From: Opisthorchis felineus
Lineage: Eukaryota; Platyhelminthes; Trematoda; Opisthorchiida; Opisthorchiidae
Reading direction: 5' to 3'
Length of the DNA stretch: 64,000 nucleotides
Assembly: GCA_004794785.1 (NCBI GenBank)
Contig: SJOL01007224.1
Span: 5,723 to 69,722 of the forward strand
The number at the start of each line of letters is the position of its first letter. The stretch's first letter is position 1. The notes beneath the pieces were generated by a model that saw only the letters and a list, made by a program, of their open reading frames with translations, ran no database searches and was not told the origin of the DNA. The translations under genes and the position numbers were made by a program. Positions 47,001-58,499 of this stretch are shown in pieces.

Positions 47001-50000
47001 GCAAACAGAGCGAGGCGAAGCATGGTGGAATATACCCTTCGGAGAAATACCAGTGTACTTTGCCGTGGATGACTTCTACAATAGGATGCGTCTGCTCCAT
47101 ACATAATCTATATTGCAACGAAAACATTCGCGCTGCGTGCAGATTATCAAAACCAAAGAGTTGAAGAGTGCAACAGTTGTACTTAACAAGGTATTTGAGT
47201 CTCCGTTAGGGAGTCTATCGACGGACCGTAGCCAGTGGTTTTAAACACATTTTTGGACGGCAAAGTGGTTGATGGCGTAACCTGCTCACAGTAGCATTCA
47301 ATCGGACGATCGTTGGTAGGCTGGGTGGCGCGCATTTACTCCCACTTTCGACCCAAAAGTTCCCTTTGTCATCTGGTTATTTAAAAAACACTGGACAAAA
47401 CTTCATCGCAGACAGATGTTCGCAATCACTGCATTCCACATTCAGACTGCAAGATTTCATATGACATAAATTTGAAACGGTGGCCTTCAACGGTCTACAT
47501 AAATCAAACTCCCATTTTGGTATGTGTTCGGAATATGTAAGAGGCTGGAATTCATCACATGAGGACTAGAAAGGTTAGGAAAGGATTCAGGAAAACAACT
47601 GCAAGAGTACAGACCACAAATGACTATCAACAAGCCCTAACCTTCATTGCCTGCAAGTCATTTGCAATCGAGTGTCCAACGAGGATCGCATCCGGCGGTA
47701 ACAATTCGTCCACCTCCCGTTGGATGTCCGCAACAGTCGTTGTCACCGGTGCTAACATATCCCGAGTTATGCCGCTGAACCTGTTGAAAACAAGCCAAAA
47801 TAGCTCAGTGAACGACAACTGATTGACATAAGCAGATTCCAGTATGCACAAGAGACAAAAACAGGATGTACCGGGTTTAGCTTAGGCAATTTGTACATGA
47901 TTTCTCTAGAATTCAGTCACCAGTAGAGCGCGCGTTGACGGTTACATTCATTAAGGCTTAAGTAACGTAGTTATTGCGGGCACCTCAATATACGCCTATG
48001 GCAAATGAAGGGCAATCTAGATAGATGAAGACACTTCTGAATTACAGACGCATTCCAACAAATAATCCAGGCATTTTTGATACGCTGAACCACAGTGATT
48101 CGGGAACCTGTTGACATGTTTTGCTTTGTATTCAGTTCTACTAACACAGTGAAGAGCGGGTGGGGGCACAGCGCTTTGCGAAGTGTTGCAAAGTGCTAGA
48201 AGTTAATCATTCATGGTTTGGGCGAATAGGACAGGTAACTTTGATCAGTCAGTTTGCAGATGAAATAGGAGTGCACACGCATCCAGGGATTATCATGCAC
48301 CTGGAGGAACCTCACTAACACTGGGAAGCAACTCTTCTGGATGATTCCCGCCGGCCATTTGCATATGACAGTGCGCGAAGACAACTTCAAAAGCACGGGG
48401 GCAGCTAAACTATTGATAACACGGAATGTTGCCAAGTCGCACATGAACCCACGGCGGGTCACCGGTAACGATAGAATCCCTTGAATTGGATGCGCACACT
48501 GGAGTAATTGCAGGCATGGCTAGGAGCAAAGATTGCATCGAATTCGGCCTACTATCTCCCTCCAAGGGACAGTGGCAGTAAGGCAAAGTAGAGAGGTAGT
48601 ATCACAGTTGATTTTGTAACCACCGAGTATGAAGCAGGACGCAGTGATGATGGATTTCCGAGGATTGTGCAGTATGCAGTCACCCTTGAATGTTGCCCAC
48701 AAAAAGATAGACGGAACGACGAAAGGTACCTAGTAGACTAGTCAGATTCGCAACAAAAAGCTAGGATAGGCAGTAATCTACGTTGACGATTGGTGGATTC
48801 CATTTTTTCATTATCTATTGACGAAATCCGAAAGATACCAACAACAGCGTTACCTAGCGCAAAAAGACACCCAGCTAGTCAGCCATTTAAAAGGTTCGGG
48901 AATTTAGTAACCCAACGGGAGTCTAAATAAGTACCGTTTACAGTTAGGAGCTAAATTAATGAAGGAGACTTTGCCAAACTGCCCAATCTTACCCCACTAT
49001 CTGCTCCGATACAAAAACCCAGAATAAATTGGGCAGAAAATAGGTTTACCATCAATACTACTCTCAATACTACTCACTATAAAGTTGTTCCAGGACCAGG
49101 CACGTTGATTGAAAAGGCGTTTGTTGGGCAGGGTATAAGTGTGGGCCTGCAAAAACGAGGTTCAAAAATGGGGCAGTTCTGCTGGCATTTTTGCGATAAA
49201 CAACATGCAACAGGCCAGAACTAGTGAAAAACACTCGTGACTGACTAAACGACGGGTAGGACAGTGCAAGATGGGATGCAGAATCGCGGAATACTGATAG
49301 TTCGTTTGAGCTCATTAGTTTTCGATTTATTCCCCAAGCCTGAGAACTGGGTTGCGAGCGTTTCTTCACCATCGAGATAAATACCTTCGGAGTCATCCAA
49401 TGGCGTACCGACAATGTCCGCTCAAAGGGTGACGGGACAATTGCAAACCAAGCGGCAAGCTTGGCGATTAGACCAATACTTAAAGGTTCACAGTTAACCT
49501 CATTATAGATGGTACAGGACTACACTGGATGCCGCGATCGTGAGTGTTGCAGGGTAGGAAGAACGGTCGGGACCAACCTATGGAAGTGGTTTGGCTTCAT
49601 CCGTCCACTATGGATTAAATTAGCTACTTGTCTCGATAAGTAGTTTGATTCTTCTGCAGCCACCGCATCCGCTGGTGCCGTCAAATAACACGTTCAAACG
49701 AAAACGCCGCAAACATCGGAGAGCAATAGATGAGGAGCGAATTTCTAACATCAATATCTAGGTGGACAGAAGATCGTGCAAGTAGAAAATTTAACTCGCG
49801 CGGATGTTGTGCTCCTTCATTAACGAATGCAAAAAAAACTCAAACAGCAAGGTCCTGCACGCTAGCACCCAATATGGACGTACTTTGTCACATAGTCTTC
49901 AACAGGGTTCTCGGGTTTGACAAGGCGATCAAAAACGACGAAGTTTGACTCATCTACCATGGTAACCCGAGCCAACTCACTTCCCAACTTTGTCACAACC

Positions 50001-53000
50001 ATTTCACAGTCGATGGCGAACATAGGGCTTGTAGACGAAACCGGCTGGTATGCAGTCTGTGGATAAAGAACATATGCGACGAAAACACATAAAAACAATT
50101 CTGAAAACTGAATGTTTGAATGGTGCATGAAATTCAAAAGGGTTTGTGTAGACGGAACGGTGGCTCGGGCCTGTTCACGCAAAGGGGGTCAGTTGACTTT
50201 GTAAACACTCATAACTTTGAGTTCACATGATGCAGTTTTCAAATATCGCATGGGCACCTGAAGTAAACTGAAGGTTGAGTTTGGAATGGTCCGAACAGAT
50301 TTAACAGTTCGTTTGCTCGAGCGACTACTACAGTAGTTCCCCCAATAAGTAAGTTCTCAACATACAGTACTCTCTGGGGATGAAACAGGTGTGGAATAGG
50401 ATCTTATCTCACCTCCATAAAGCAACAAACAATGCTTCATAAGAAGTACTTGTTCACCGCACCTGATATTCAATGCTTAATTATTCTTCCAGAAAGGTCC
50501 TGTCTAGGCTTGGGAAACTTGACGGTATCCCAGTCCTTGTGCTTCCTTCGGGTGGCATTGCAGCTAGGCACAGAAAGGGTGTTACGGTTATTTACTTAGT
50601 CCAGAAAGGTACGACTTTTTACCCAGATTACGTGGGATGTTATCACTTTACATGTACAAACGCTCAATCAGTGCCACTATACCGATCAAAGGGGTGGAGG
50701 GGACTAAACAAGCCCACTTTGTCTGCTGTTCGTTAAAGATGCGATCCGTGTGGCTACTGCAACGAAGGCAAGTCACTTTGATGATAAAAAGCACGAAGCA
50801 GTTAGCTTAGCTTCCACTATGGTGGTTGCATGCGTGGGTCGGTTGAGTGTGACGCTACCGTTTTACTTAAGGGGGTGGAGAGGGCTAGCATCGGTTCGCT
50901 AGTGTGACGTGTAAATTCGTGGACGTGCGAGTTGATTTTAAGCTTCACTTCCTTTAGAGAGAAATGCATTCCCCACTCGGTGCCGATTACGTCTGCGTTC
51001 AAAATAACATGTTTAGCTTTCATCTCACAAGTCCGCCACATGTATGAGCCGATTCAGTTACTACAGAACCGGTCAGCTGGATGAGTTGGAGCGCCCTGGC
51101 ACATCATTCTAACCGATAAAAAGTGCATTCCTTCAGCAGCCTCTGTAAAATGTTCGTGCACTATTAAACTAATGACGGTGAACAAACCACCCGTTTGGGT
51201 GTTAATGGATGTGAACAAGCGGTTCGATGGAAAGTGTTTTCCAACAAGATGTGCCTCGGAGTAGGATGAGTCCGACCACGGACAGTACGGGAGTGCAGTT
51301 GACACCACTGGATAGCCCGATGTGAACCCAAGAGAATGAAACAGGATGATGGACAAATGGGGCTGGTACTAAAACCATAACCACGACCAACTGATCACCT
51401 ATAAGCACCAAATCAGCTAGAGGAAACTGAACAGTGGAAATCCGGTACATGCGAAATGTGGAGTGGTGGCTTTCACTCAGGGTGGTTAGCTAGTGTTACC
51501 TAACAACACGCTTGGTAACATAAATTCGCTTCCAGCACTGTTGTAAGTTTAATACTCTGGAGTATTGACGCAGGTTGCTAACGGACCACAAGTCCAGCTA
51601 AAGCCAAATCCCGCCTGTTGGCAGAAATTATTGGTTGGCCAGGCTTAGGTCACATGCGCAAGGCGTTATGTGGATAACCATGTTTTGTTTCGCTTCGACT
51701 GATGCCGTGGTGGCCAATGTAAGTCACATTCAATACCGTCGCAGACTTAGCGTAGTGAAATACGCAGCGGTTTGTGGCATATCGTCGACAAATCTACATG
51801 AAGACGAATAAACGGTCGAACTCGATGATGTCCGCCTCGGGCAAACATGTGACCTGCATCAGGTCACAAGCGTGTAGTGCATTGCGTTTAGTCATGGTTT
51901 AATTTGTTTCGATCCAGAAAATTGGGTTCACGGACAGTCAGTCCCGCCGACGATTTAGATTTAACACTACATATACACAGACCTTGCTTGGGACATAGGC
52001 TGGGTTGGAAGCGCCACGCTTCGACTGTTCATCCAACTCTGCAGGAACCGGGATGCGTTCGTACAACATTTGCTCCAAATTCATCAACAACTTAGTCCGA
52101 TCAAACGCATCGGGGCTGCCTGTTGCGGGCATCGGAAACGGTCTCGTCATATCCAGCTTTCGTTTTGGGGCGTTTCCTTTGGTGGTCACCTGAGGCACTG
52201 GTTCATCCGAAGAGCAAATGCGATCGGCCAGTCTTGTTAGACGATCAAGTTCGGCCGCAGCTTCTGCAACCGTGCTTTTGACCCATTCTCTTTTGGGGGC
52301 TGGAGAGGTGATTGGAAGGTTCTTGTCTATAGGGGTTGAGCATAGAAATGATAAAGAATGAGGACAGTATGAGCATCAGTTGGTGATGTGCTGCTTATGA
52401 CAGTAAAGGGGACTAGTCATCACAGACAAACGAGTAGCTTCTAAACACAAGCCAAGATGAATTCAGGAAGTCGGTGCACCAAGAATGCCAACTATTTATA
52501 AGGAGGTAGATGATACAAGGAGTGAGAAAACCAACTGGTCTTTCGAAGCACAGTGGTTTAGACGTTCGGGTTATATCGAATGCCCTCTATCTGTCTGCAC
52601 ATTCCATTGCGTTGGTTTTTTTGAACTACGAACCGAGTGAGAAGACGCACAGTATCTTATTCCCTGGTCGTTGGCTTGTTCACTGAACTGAGCAATGTGA
52701 TTGCAAACGTTTCATCACCAATCGGGGTGAGATCATCAGTGCGTTGTTATTGAGTGCAGTGGATGATGAAAACGGAAAGCGATGGAAGAGATGATGTGCT
52801 AGAAGCGAAACAAATTTAAGGGGTCCAGAGAACTGAGTGACAGCGTCACTGGCTTTATGATTAGACTGTATCTGCAGAATGTTCTCAGTTGGGTTAGTTT
52901 TCAGATTCTTAATCCGGCGACATCATCCACACGGAAGGCATGACCTCAGAGTTGAAAATCAATATTCACCGCCGTACACGGTATACATCAGTGTGGTCAG

Positions 53001-56000
53001 CACGTTTAATTAAATTGCTGGAATTTATTTTCCACATCATAGCCTCAAGCTTTTTTCCAATAGGACAAGTAAGTCCGTCGACGTAAACAGTATGCGAACG
53101 TGCGTAATCCAAGCCCGGGCTAGCGCGACTGGCGTAGTCGTACCTAACCGTCAGCCGTGTGCCAGACGCCCTATGACTCTACTTCAGCACTGACGCCACG
53201 ATGGTGGGTAAGTCAAAAGATGGACAAAATATGGCAGCCTGGCTGGTGTTTTAGTGTGTATATAAATGTACATGTATACATATGCACGTGGGAGTTTTCA
53301 GTGATGTTTTCCGGCCGCCTCACACTTGGGCTTCAGTCAGTCGACGTGCCACATTTTTGTCCATCCTTTAACTTAACCACTTATGCTACGCACCGTAGCG
53401 TCATTGCCGAATTGAAGTCAGAGCGTCTGAATGGCACACGGCTGGTGCATCTACGCTTACTTCTCCCAGTGGGCTACTGTGTTCTAAATATTCCACCTTC
53501 ATCAACAAGAACATGCGCGCGTTTTAGCCAGCTGGACAAGTAAGAACCAACTAGCCCGTTATTATCATAGTCACTGTGCTGCTTAAAGTGATATTCAGTT
53601 GGCTTCTGGTGAAATCCTTTATCCACTTTACGATTGAGACCAATGCAATGTGAAGGCAAACCAACACAGGTCTGACAGCATTGACGCTAACAAGCGAGAG
53701 TTGGTCTGGTTTCGAGAGAAACAAGTGTCAACTGGCAATGACGACTGACTGCTTTTGAGGAGACATCATGGAAGTCGACATTTTGCACAAACGGTTTGTT
53801 AGATATACAGGGAGGGTGTCAAGTCGTTGGACCACAACTGATTATAGGGGTAAGACCTTGGCAAACTGGCTCCCTTATGTCACTTCTAGGATTGCCAGTG
53901 TACAACTTCGATAAACAACTCAAGCATTTATGATCCGACTACTTGACATTCCCGCTATATGCCTCCATCTTACATCATCCCATCACTCCTTGCCACAAAC
54001 TATCAAACTTACTGCCCCCTAATCTTATTCGAGTCAATCCGATGCAGCATGGAGCTTCCAGTCTCATAGTTTTAACAGGAATTACAGTAATGACGGTGTA
54101 GACACGTGTTTGTCATAGACAGATATGAACAGGCTCACCGTCACGACTGGTTTCAAAGTCTGAAGAGAGACCAGTGTACACCAGGTAAGCCGAGACGAGT
54201 TTTCTCCCCATAAAAGCGACCTGCAAACACTCAGTATGACAACCCTCGAACACACAAACTGAAGCCATAAGCAGATGAAGGTAGCTGATAGGGACCGACG
54301 ATTAATCAACTTTTACATAGAAAATACAGCCTCACAGGAAATAAGCACTCTGAAGTGATCGGCCTACACAGAACCGCACCTAGTACAGCAAAGAGTATTT
54401 GCACGTGCTAGTAATAATCCACATGTCTCGCTTTGCCGGAAAAGGACCTCTATCAAGTGATCAGGTGTCCGGTGTTTACAGGTGCTCCTCAAATAAAAGA
54501 ACGTGGGGAACAGGAAAACAGTTTTTATGGAATGGCCTTCATATGGTGGAACCTTACAGCGCGATGACTGTATAACAAGCCCCTTGCTAAGCAAGAGGCC
54601 GAACGCACACAGCATAAACCAAGCAGAAAACGAACTGGAAAAGAAACGTAGGAATTTCTCGTTCGTTTTGCTTGAAAGCTGTTTTATATACTTCTTGTCC
54701 CCGTTTTTCTTGTTAAATGAAACGGTGGCAACAGCAATGGTGTGAACATTCCCTCCACTGACGTCGATTCTGAGCCATATTCTTAAGCGTTTCTAACTAG
54801 CATCAATAAGAATTTTCCGCTACAATCTCCAACTACTACTGTGAACGGTTGCGTGGCCTCCGACTACTGAGAAGCCGACATTTGGTTGGTTAAGACTTTA
54901 TTCATCAACCCCAGGTCATTATTTAACCGTCTTTGAGGTTCCTGCAGAAAAGCAGCGCACGAAGTGCATGATCTGACCAAGATGATCTGTCACGTATGGC
55001 TAGCTCACTAATCGTGGGCGGGTTGCTACTCCAGAAAACGCAGCTGAGAAGTAGTAACTCTGTCACGAGGCCTGGACAACACCTAAGAAACACGGATCTA
55101 TATGCGCTGAAATCCTTCGCTAATCTTTTGTTCCCAACAGGTGCTGCAGCCTTGTATACGGCACCATTGAAGGATACGTCAATGTCGAAATGACTCAGTG
55201 GTTAGAGCGCGAATTTACTAACTGGAAGGTCCGTGGTTCGAACCAGACCTCTGCCTCTCGACTTACCCTGTCTAAATTTGGGCGACCTGGCAGTATCCCA
55301 GCCCTCGTGCTTCCTTCTGGTGGCATGGCAGTTAGGCACCGAAGGGGTGCTACAGCTGGACAACGACAATTTCGGTGCCATAAGGGAGAGGAATTGACAA
55401 AAGTCATGTTACTGTTCCCAAGGGAGGAAGTGGTTTGGTCATCTGCCACTGGAGCTAACGCGACTACTCAGGTAGGTGAAATTCTACATCGATCACCTTA
55501 TCCCAATCTTTCAGAGGCAAGTGTGAGACGCGTACTAAATCACACGTACGATAAGTGAATAGTATTACGCTATGTTGTTGAAATGCTTGATCACCGAAAG
55601 CAACCCCCTCATAGTATTCTGACCCACAGATGTCACAGTCAAGTAGCAAACTTCCCGAAATTTTGCCAACGACAAATTTTAACACAAAGGTTGATGAGAC
55701 GCAGTCTTATTTATAACAAGTGGATTTTGTGAACTTGGACAAAAGCATCCCGTCCCATCCTTGCATGTCCAAAGAAGTTAGGGTGAATGTCCGCCGGATA
55801 GACTGACACAGACAAAATCCTAAGAGTACATGGAGTAGAAAGCACACACACCAGGAAAATGGAGTGTAGCAGCCGTATGCAGCTTCATCGTTAACCGAAT
55901 TTTAGTGTAGTCACTTGGTGCTTTACCGGGATATGGTCACACTGAAGTGAAGCAAGGTTTTACATAGTAGTTAGGGTCTGAGACGAACAGAAGTCAAATA

Positions 56001-56787
56001 CCAAAGAGTCTCATCCGATAGGCACTATCACATAGAGCCTGAGAAGTAAAAACAGCTAACAATGACGCCCGTGTAGCTAGCGCCGACTTCCATCAGTTAC
56101 CCCAACGGACTGAAAGCATTAGTATATGACGGGCCTACGTGACTTCACACGTTCCAAGAAAGTCGCTTATCAACCTTTGTACGGGTTTGTCACACGGAGA
56201 GCACGTTTGTGCTGTTGAACTCCAGTCCTCTATCGTTGTGATATAGGAAAGGGAGATTCATAGTTTCAAACACTTACCAACCATGTTCAGTGCATGCTTG
56301 GATAGATGAGACCGAGGTACTTGAAGTATTTCCGCTTCCCACGTGTGATTGTATGCTGTAGGAGTGTAGAAACACAGAACCTGTAAAAATGGTGAAAAGT
56401 GTATAGTTTGTTTACCTTGTCAAAGACTGACTGCAGTATAGGATCACCTGGTGTGATGCACTGCAATCGGTCGCAAAACAAGAGGACCACGCTATTGATC
56501 AATGCCGGCTTACGAATCACACACCAACTGGAAAGAGAGATATGGCAGTGAGGGATGGCAGAAAAGAACATACTCTGGCCAGGCACTATAGTGCTGCGGG
56601 AAGAAAATGAGGCCGACAAGTTTTTGAAGCTCTGACGCATACAAGGTATGCTTTGTTCTTAGTTTCTCCTCATTGAAGAACAGAAAGGGCACCTATGGAG
56701 GGTAGTGGTAGGCTCACTGGTATCATTACCTTTGATTTTTTCGACAATTTTGTTGTCTCCGCAAAACCCATAGGTTAAGGCGAACGG
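37822..56787 (-). CDS. REXO5: RNA exonuclease 5 / NEF-sp-like 3'-5' exonuclease (DEDDh family), spliced
   Basis: Exons on the minus strand, in transcript order: 56730-56787 (candidate), 56416-56527, at least one not found, 51983-52326, 49884-50056, 47642-47780, 45504-45604, 43628-43716, 42325-42773, 37822-38082. From 52326 onward every phase agrees. The product trims RNA 3' ends (snoRNA, rRNA and tRNA in animals). All catalytic residues are visible: Exo I FAIDCEM (Asp, Glu), Exo II GHSIANDL (Asp), and Exo III HSSAEDA (His, Asp), which is DEDDh. Flanking REXO5 blocks also fit: FSGITRDML, LLPPDAILVGHS, IYHPYLIDTS, RFLAEHFLG, and the C-terminal KKLTKLCSNLYEGLPEHSLL. The paired RRMs of vertebrate REXO5 are not seen; exons 42325-42773 and 37822-38082 would join in phase without them. 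Probably nucleolar by family. Confidence 0.8.
38083..42123. other. Large 3' intron of the REXO5-like gene
   Basis: No RRM-like exon could be recognised. The minus strand at about 38860-38945 has an open, acidic frame (NAAVYEDDAEVTALVDTQAD) that might be a missed exon, but its splice sites are poor. Other frames are unremarkable. Confidence 0.3.
42124..42294 (-). mobile_element. tRNA-derived SINE in REXO5 intron
   Basis: The complement has the tRNA-like head (GAGGTAGCTCAGTGGTCAAGG near 42290, shown here in part), a GGTTCGAACCC B box, the CTGTCTAGACTTGGGCAACC body and a tail near 42124. Its 5' end lies 30 bases from the weak donor at 42324. Confidence 0.78.
42325..42773 (-). CDS. REXO5: REXO5-like gene, exon downstream of the exonuclease domain
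   Basis: Acceptor gtttctcag; 2 bases then 149 codons to phase 0 before gtttgt (a weak donor). The sequence is rich in Ser, Pro and charged residues (KRVDHDTKPSEDKPSDD) and contains SYRFLGPPVHFLTRLLKD, similar to the region after the nuclease domain in the family. If the weak donor is wrong, the frame continues only 6 codons to a stop at 42304. Confidence 0.62.
43628..43716 (-). CDS. REXO5: REXO5-like gene, Exo III exon
   Basis: Acceptor gtcctcag and donor gtgagt; 89 bases that join both neighbours in phase. GHSSAEDAIATMDLVRLKLS carries the catalytic His and the last Asp. Confidence 0.82.
45504..45604 (-). CDS. REXO5: REXO5-like gene, exon after Exo II
   Basis: 101 bases, phase 0 to 2. IYHPYLIDTSVIYNLKGA and RLRFLAEHFLG correspond to IHPYVIDTS and KFLAKVILG of human REXO5. 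The acceptor is preceded by an almost pure C tract. Confidence 0.8.
45605..45631 (-). promoter_or_regulatory. C-only polypyrimidine tract and 3' splice site; G-rich on plus strand
   Basis: On the transcribed strand the tract CTCCCCTCCCCTCCCCCCCC is followed by GATTCAG and the exon at 45604. The plus strand is G8-A-G4-A-G4, able to form a G-quadruplex. Confidence 0.65.
47642..47780 (-). CDS. REXO5: REXO5-like gene, Exo II exon
   Basis: Acceptor gttttcaacag and donor gttagg; one base then 46 codons. FSGITRDMLAPVTTTVADIQ and LLPPDAILVGHSIANDLQAM follow the REXO family closely. The Asp in NDL is the third catalytic acid. Confidence 0.83.
49884..50056 (-). CDS. REXO5: REXO5-like gene, Exo I exon
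   Basis: Acceptor tctttatccacag and donor gtacgt; 57 codons plus 2 bases. It contains MFAIDCEMV with the first two metal-binding acids, and FDRLVKPENPVEDYVT, which precedes FSGIT across the splice. Confidence 0.82.
50499..50599 (+). mobile_element. 5'-truncated SINE with target-site duplication
   Basis: It starts at CCTGTCTAGGCTTGGG (no tRNA-like head) and ends after GGTGTTACGGTTATTTACTTAG. An exact 11-base repeat TCCAGAAAGGT flanks it at 50488-50498 and 50600-50610. Confidence 0.85.
51983..52326 (-). CDS. REXO5: REXO5-like gene, exon before the catalytic core
   Basis: Acceptor ccctatag and donor gtctgt; 2 bases then 114 codons to phase 0. It has a basic segment (KGNAPKRKLD, possible nuclear signal). 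The family motif TKLLMNLEQMLYERIPVP follows, and the exon ends PAYVPSK. It joins in phase to TAYQPVSSTSPMF of the next exon. Confidence 0.68.
52640..52760 (-). repeat. Interspersed repeat shared with 59600-59710
   Basis: The complement contains CAACGCACTGATGATCTCAC and GATTGGTGATGAAACGTTTG, near-identical to 59630-59685 on the plus strand. Confidence 0.65.
53298..53539 (+). CDS. Unassigned exon-like open frame
   Basis: Acceptor ggagttttcag and donor gtaagaa; 2 bases, 80 codons and a remainder. The reading is protein-like (LTLGLQSVDVPHFCPSFNLT, NGTRLVHLRLLLPVG), and the minus strand has stops in all frames. It lies antisense within the REXO5-like transcription unit. The alternating pattern suggests a beta-rich domain. 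A resemblance to the TMEM231 lumenal region crossed my mind but is too weak to name. No upstream exon in matching phase was found. Confidence 0.3.
53542..55187. other. REXO5 intron, no gene recognised
   Basis: The missing REXO5 exon between 56416 and 52326 should lie in 52327-56415, but I could not identify it. Confidence 0.3.
55188..55369 (+). mobile_element. tRNA-derived SINE
   Basis: A box TGACTCAGTGGTTAGAGC and B box GGTTCGAACC. The body CCTGTCTAAATTTGGGCGACC is slightly diverged and the tail is ACAGCTGGACAACGA. Possible imperfect duplication CAATGTCG / CAATTTCG. Confidence 0.78.
56416..56527 (-). CDS. REXO5: REXO5-like gene, N-terminal exon
   Basis: Acceptor ctctttccag and donor gtaaac; one base then 37 codons to phase 0. 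WCVIRKPALINSVVLLFCD matches the conserved Trp-Cys and Val-Val pattern of the REXO5 N-terminal region (WCQLFHQNHLNNVVVFVL in human). Confidence 0.6.
56730..56787 (-). CDS. REXO5: REXO5-like gene, candidate 5' exon
   Basis: Acceptor catttcag and donor gtaatg; 58 bases. The splice phase of the next exon is satisfied by one frame, but the other frame (LTYGFCGDNKIVEKIK) looks more like the family. The frame, and possibly the donor, are therefore unsettled. No start codon has been assigned. Confidence 0.3.
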
Positions 56788-57388
56788 CTGAAATGTGAAA
56801 AGCGAATAAGCAGACAATTGGGACTCGAAATCTGAAGTGAACTATGTTCCACCAAGACAATCAAAGTATTCATAAAAACGGCCCAGGACATTCACACAGA
56901 TTTATGAAGAATATATTACATAGAAAACGACACAAGAGATGAGCCTTCCAATCTCAGCACACAGAGTAACCGGTGAGTAACGAAGTGAATACATAAAATG
57001 AATACCCACAAAGGAGTGCATACATTAGCACTTGGACATACAGAGGGAGTCTTAAGAATGTACACAACCAGAGAATTCCATAAATGAAATAACTGTGCTA
57101 TGTAAGCGGATAGTCGGAGACACTACTCCATCGTTCCGAATCTCCAGCTTCCTGCTTGCACGGAAATCCATAAAGCCAATAGCAGGATTCGACTACATTT
57201 GTGCGTTACTAGCCGAAAGAAGTTAGCCTTTGTGTTAGTCAGCCACCGTGCTGACGACAAACAGCATACTGCTACGCAGATGACCGTCACTGATACGAAA
57301 TCACATCTCAGAAGTTCATATCCGAAAGCCCTCCGAAGATCTTGAGCGTCCAGATAATGTTGCTTATCATTGCTGTTCGTGCCGCGGG

Positions 57389-57655
57389 TTGTTCACTAGA
57401 GGAACTCTTACCCCTTATTCCGATAATCTTACTAGCTGCAACTTACTGGACCCCATTCAGGCAGTCGCTTACCAACTTATGACAGGAAGCTGGGTCTACA
57501 CACAATACCTAAGGTGGTCCCAACAGTGGACCTTCACAGAGATCAAAATAGCCGAACAATACAGTAGCTCAGGATCAGTTCAGTTCACTTTGCGGGTACG
57601 AAACGCGTATGGAAGTATAGTGGTCCCAGCTTCTACAGTATTGTTCACCGATGGT
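57389..57655 (+). CDS. Unassigned exon-like open frame
   Basis: An open frame of about 90 codons ends at a good donor (gatg then gtaagg), preceded by a possible acceptor (ttgttcactag). It is beta-rich (SGSVQFTLRVRNAYGSIVVP) with several Trp residues. No family recognised. It may belong to the same plus-strand gene as 53298-53539, but no connecting exon was seen. Confidence 0.28.
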
Positions 57656-58499
57656 AAGGATGATAAGACAACCACAACCACGCGTTGAAGTTGATGGTCC
57701 AACCAGTTCATTGACTTTGAATGGTTATACTTGTCGAGTATGGTAGGAGGTGAGAGGACTATGAAGTGGAGCTGACAGCTTTGATGCAGTATCGCCATCG
57801 ATCGACAGGAGCACCAACAACTGGTTTGTCTTGTCTCAGAGTCCCCATCTGGGGAGAAAGCATTTACAAACATGACAATTCGTTGCTGCCCCTGGGTCGC
57901 CTCGATGCGGCGCATGGCTGGGAAAAGAGGATTCTGCGAGGCAAACGGCCCTCAGGAATACGAAGTACGTGGTCAACCAGCGTAATCTAGTGCCATTCAA
58001 TTGGTCTATCAATCGGAAGTTGCATTTCCTGAAAACCACCTGGGATTACTGACCTGATATTCCAACCGCATATGTACAGTGCACCGATAGTCAAACACAG
58101 TCTTCGAAGATCTGCATGCAGCCATCATCTCTGATTCGTAAAGTAGGAGAGATCGAAGTACAGTATTGTTCATCCTATCTCTGACAATCAAGCTGATGTT
58201 AACACCCGAATGAATCTGATGAAATACCGTAGTAGTTCTCACAGTGTATATGGAGCGCAGATGTGGGCCTTATAAGCGTTTCTTTGCCCTAAGTGCACTA
58301 AGGGTCCAGGGTCTCGTACCACAGCCTGTTTCTATGCGCCCTTTGTTCATAAGGTTGCCGTCCGGATGATTGAGTAGTGTTCGACTATTTTCTGCATTTT
58401 ATATGGTGGGTGTTGTCCTGCCATAGTATGTTGCGGCAACTGATCGTATCAGTCCGGTGCTACAATTTCATTTCATCAGCGAAAAGCATGTTTGAACGA

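Larger units (their letters stand above)
45632..50487. other. REXO5 introns with no other feature
   Basis: Beyond exons 47642-47780 and 49884-50056 I see no element. Frames at 46532-46918 (minus) and 49070-49414 (minus) have no recognised motif. Confidence 0.25.

Noticed and set aside
51054..51450. Minus-strand REXO5 exon (FPLADLVLIGD region)
   Set aside because: Exon 51983-52326 joins exon 49884-50056 in phase and in the family's sequence order, so nothing is needed between them.
53298..57655. TMEM231 gene on the plus strand
   Set aside because: Only a vague pattern (NGT.LVHLRLLLPV) resembles the family; the expected N-terminal helix, conserved middle and C-terminal helix were not found.
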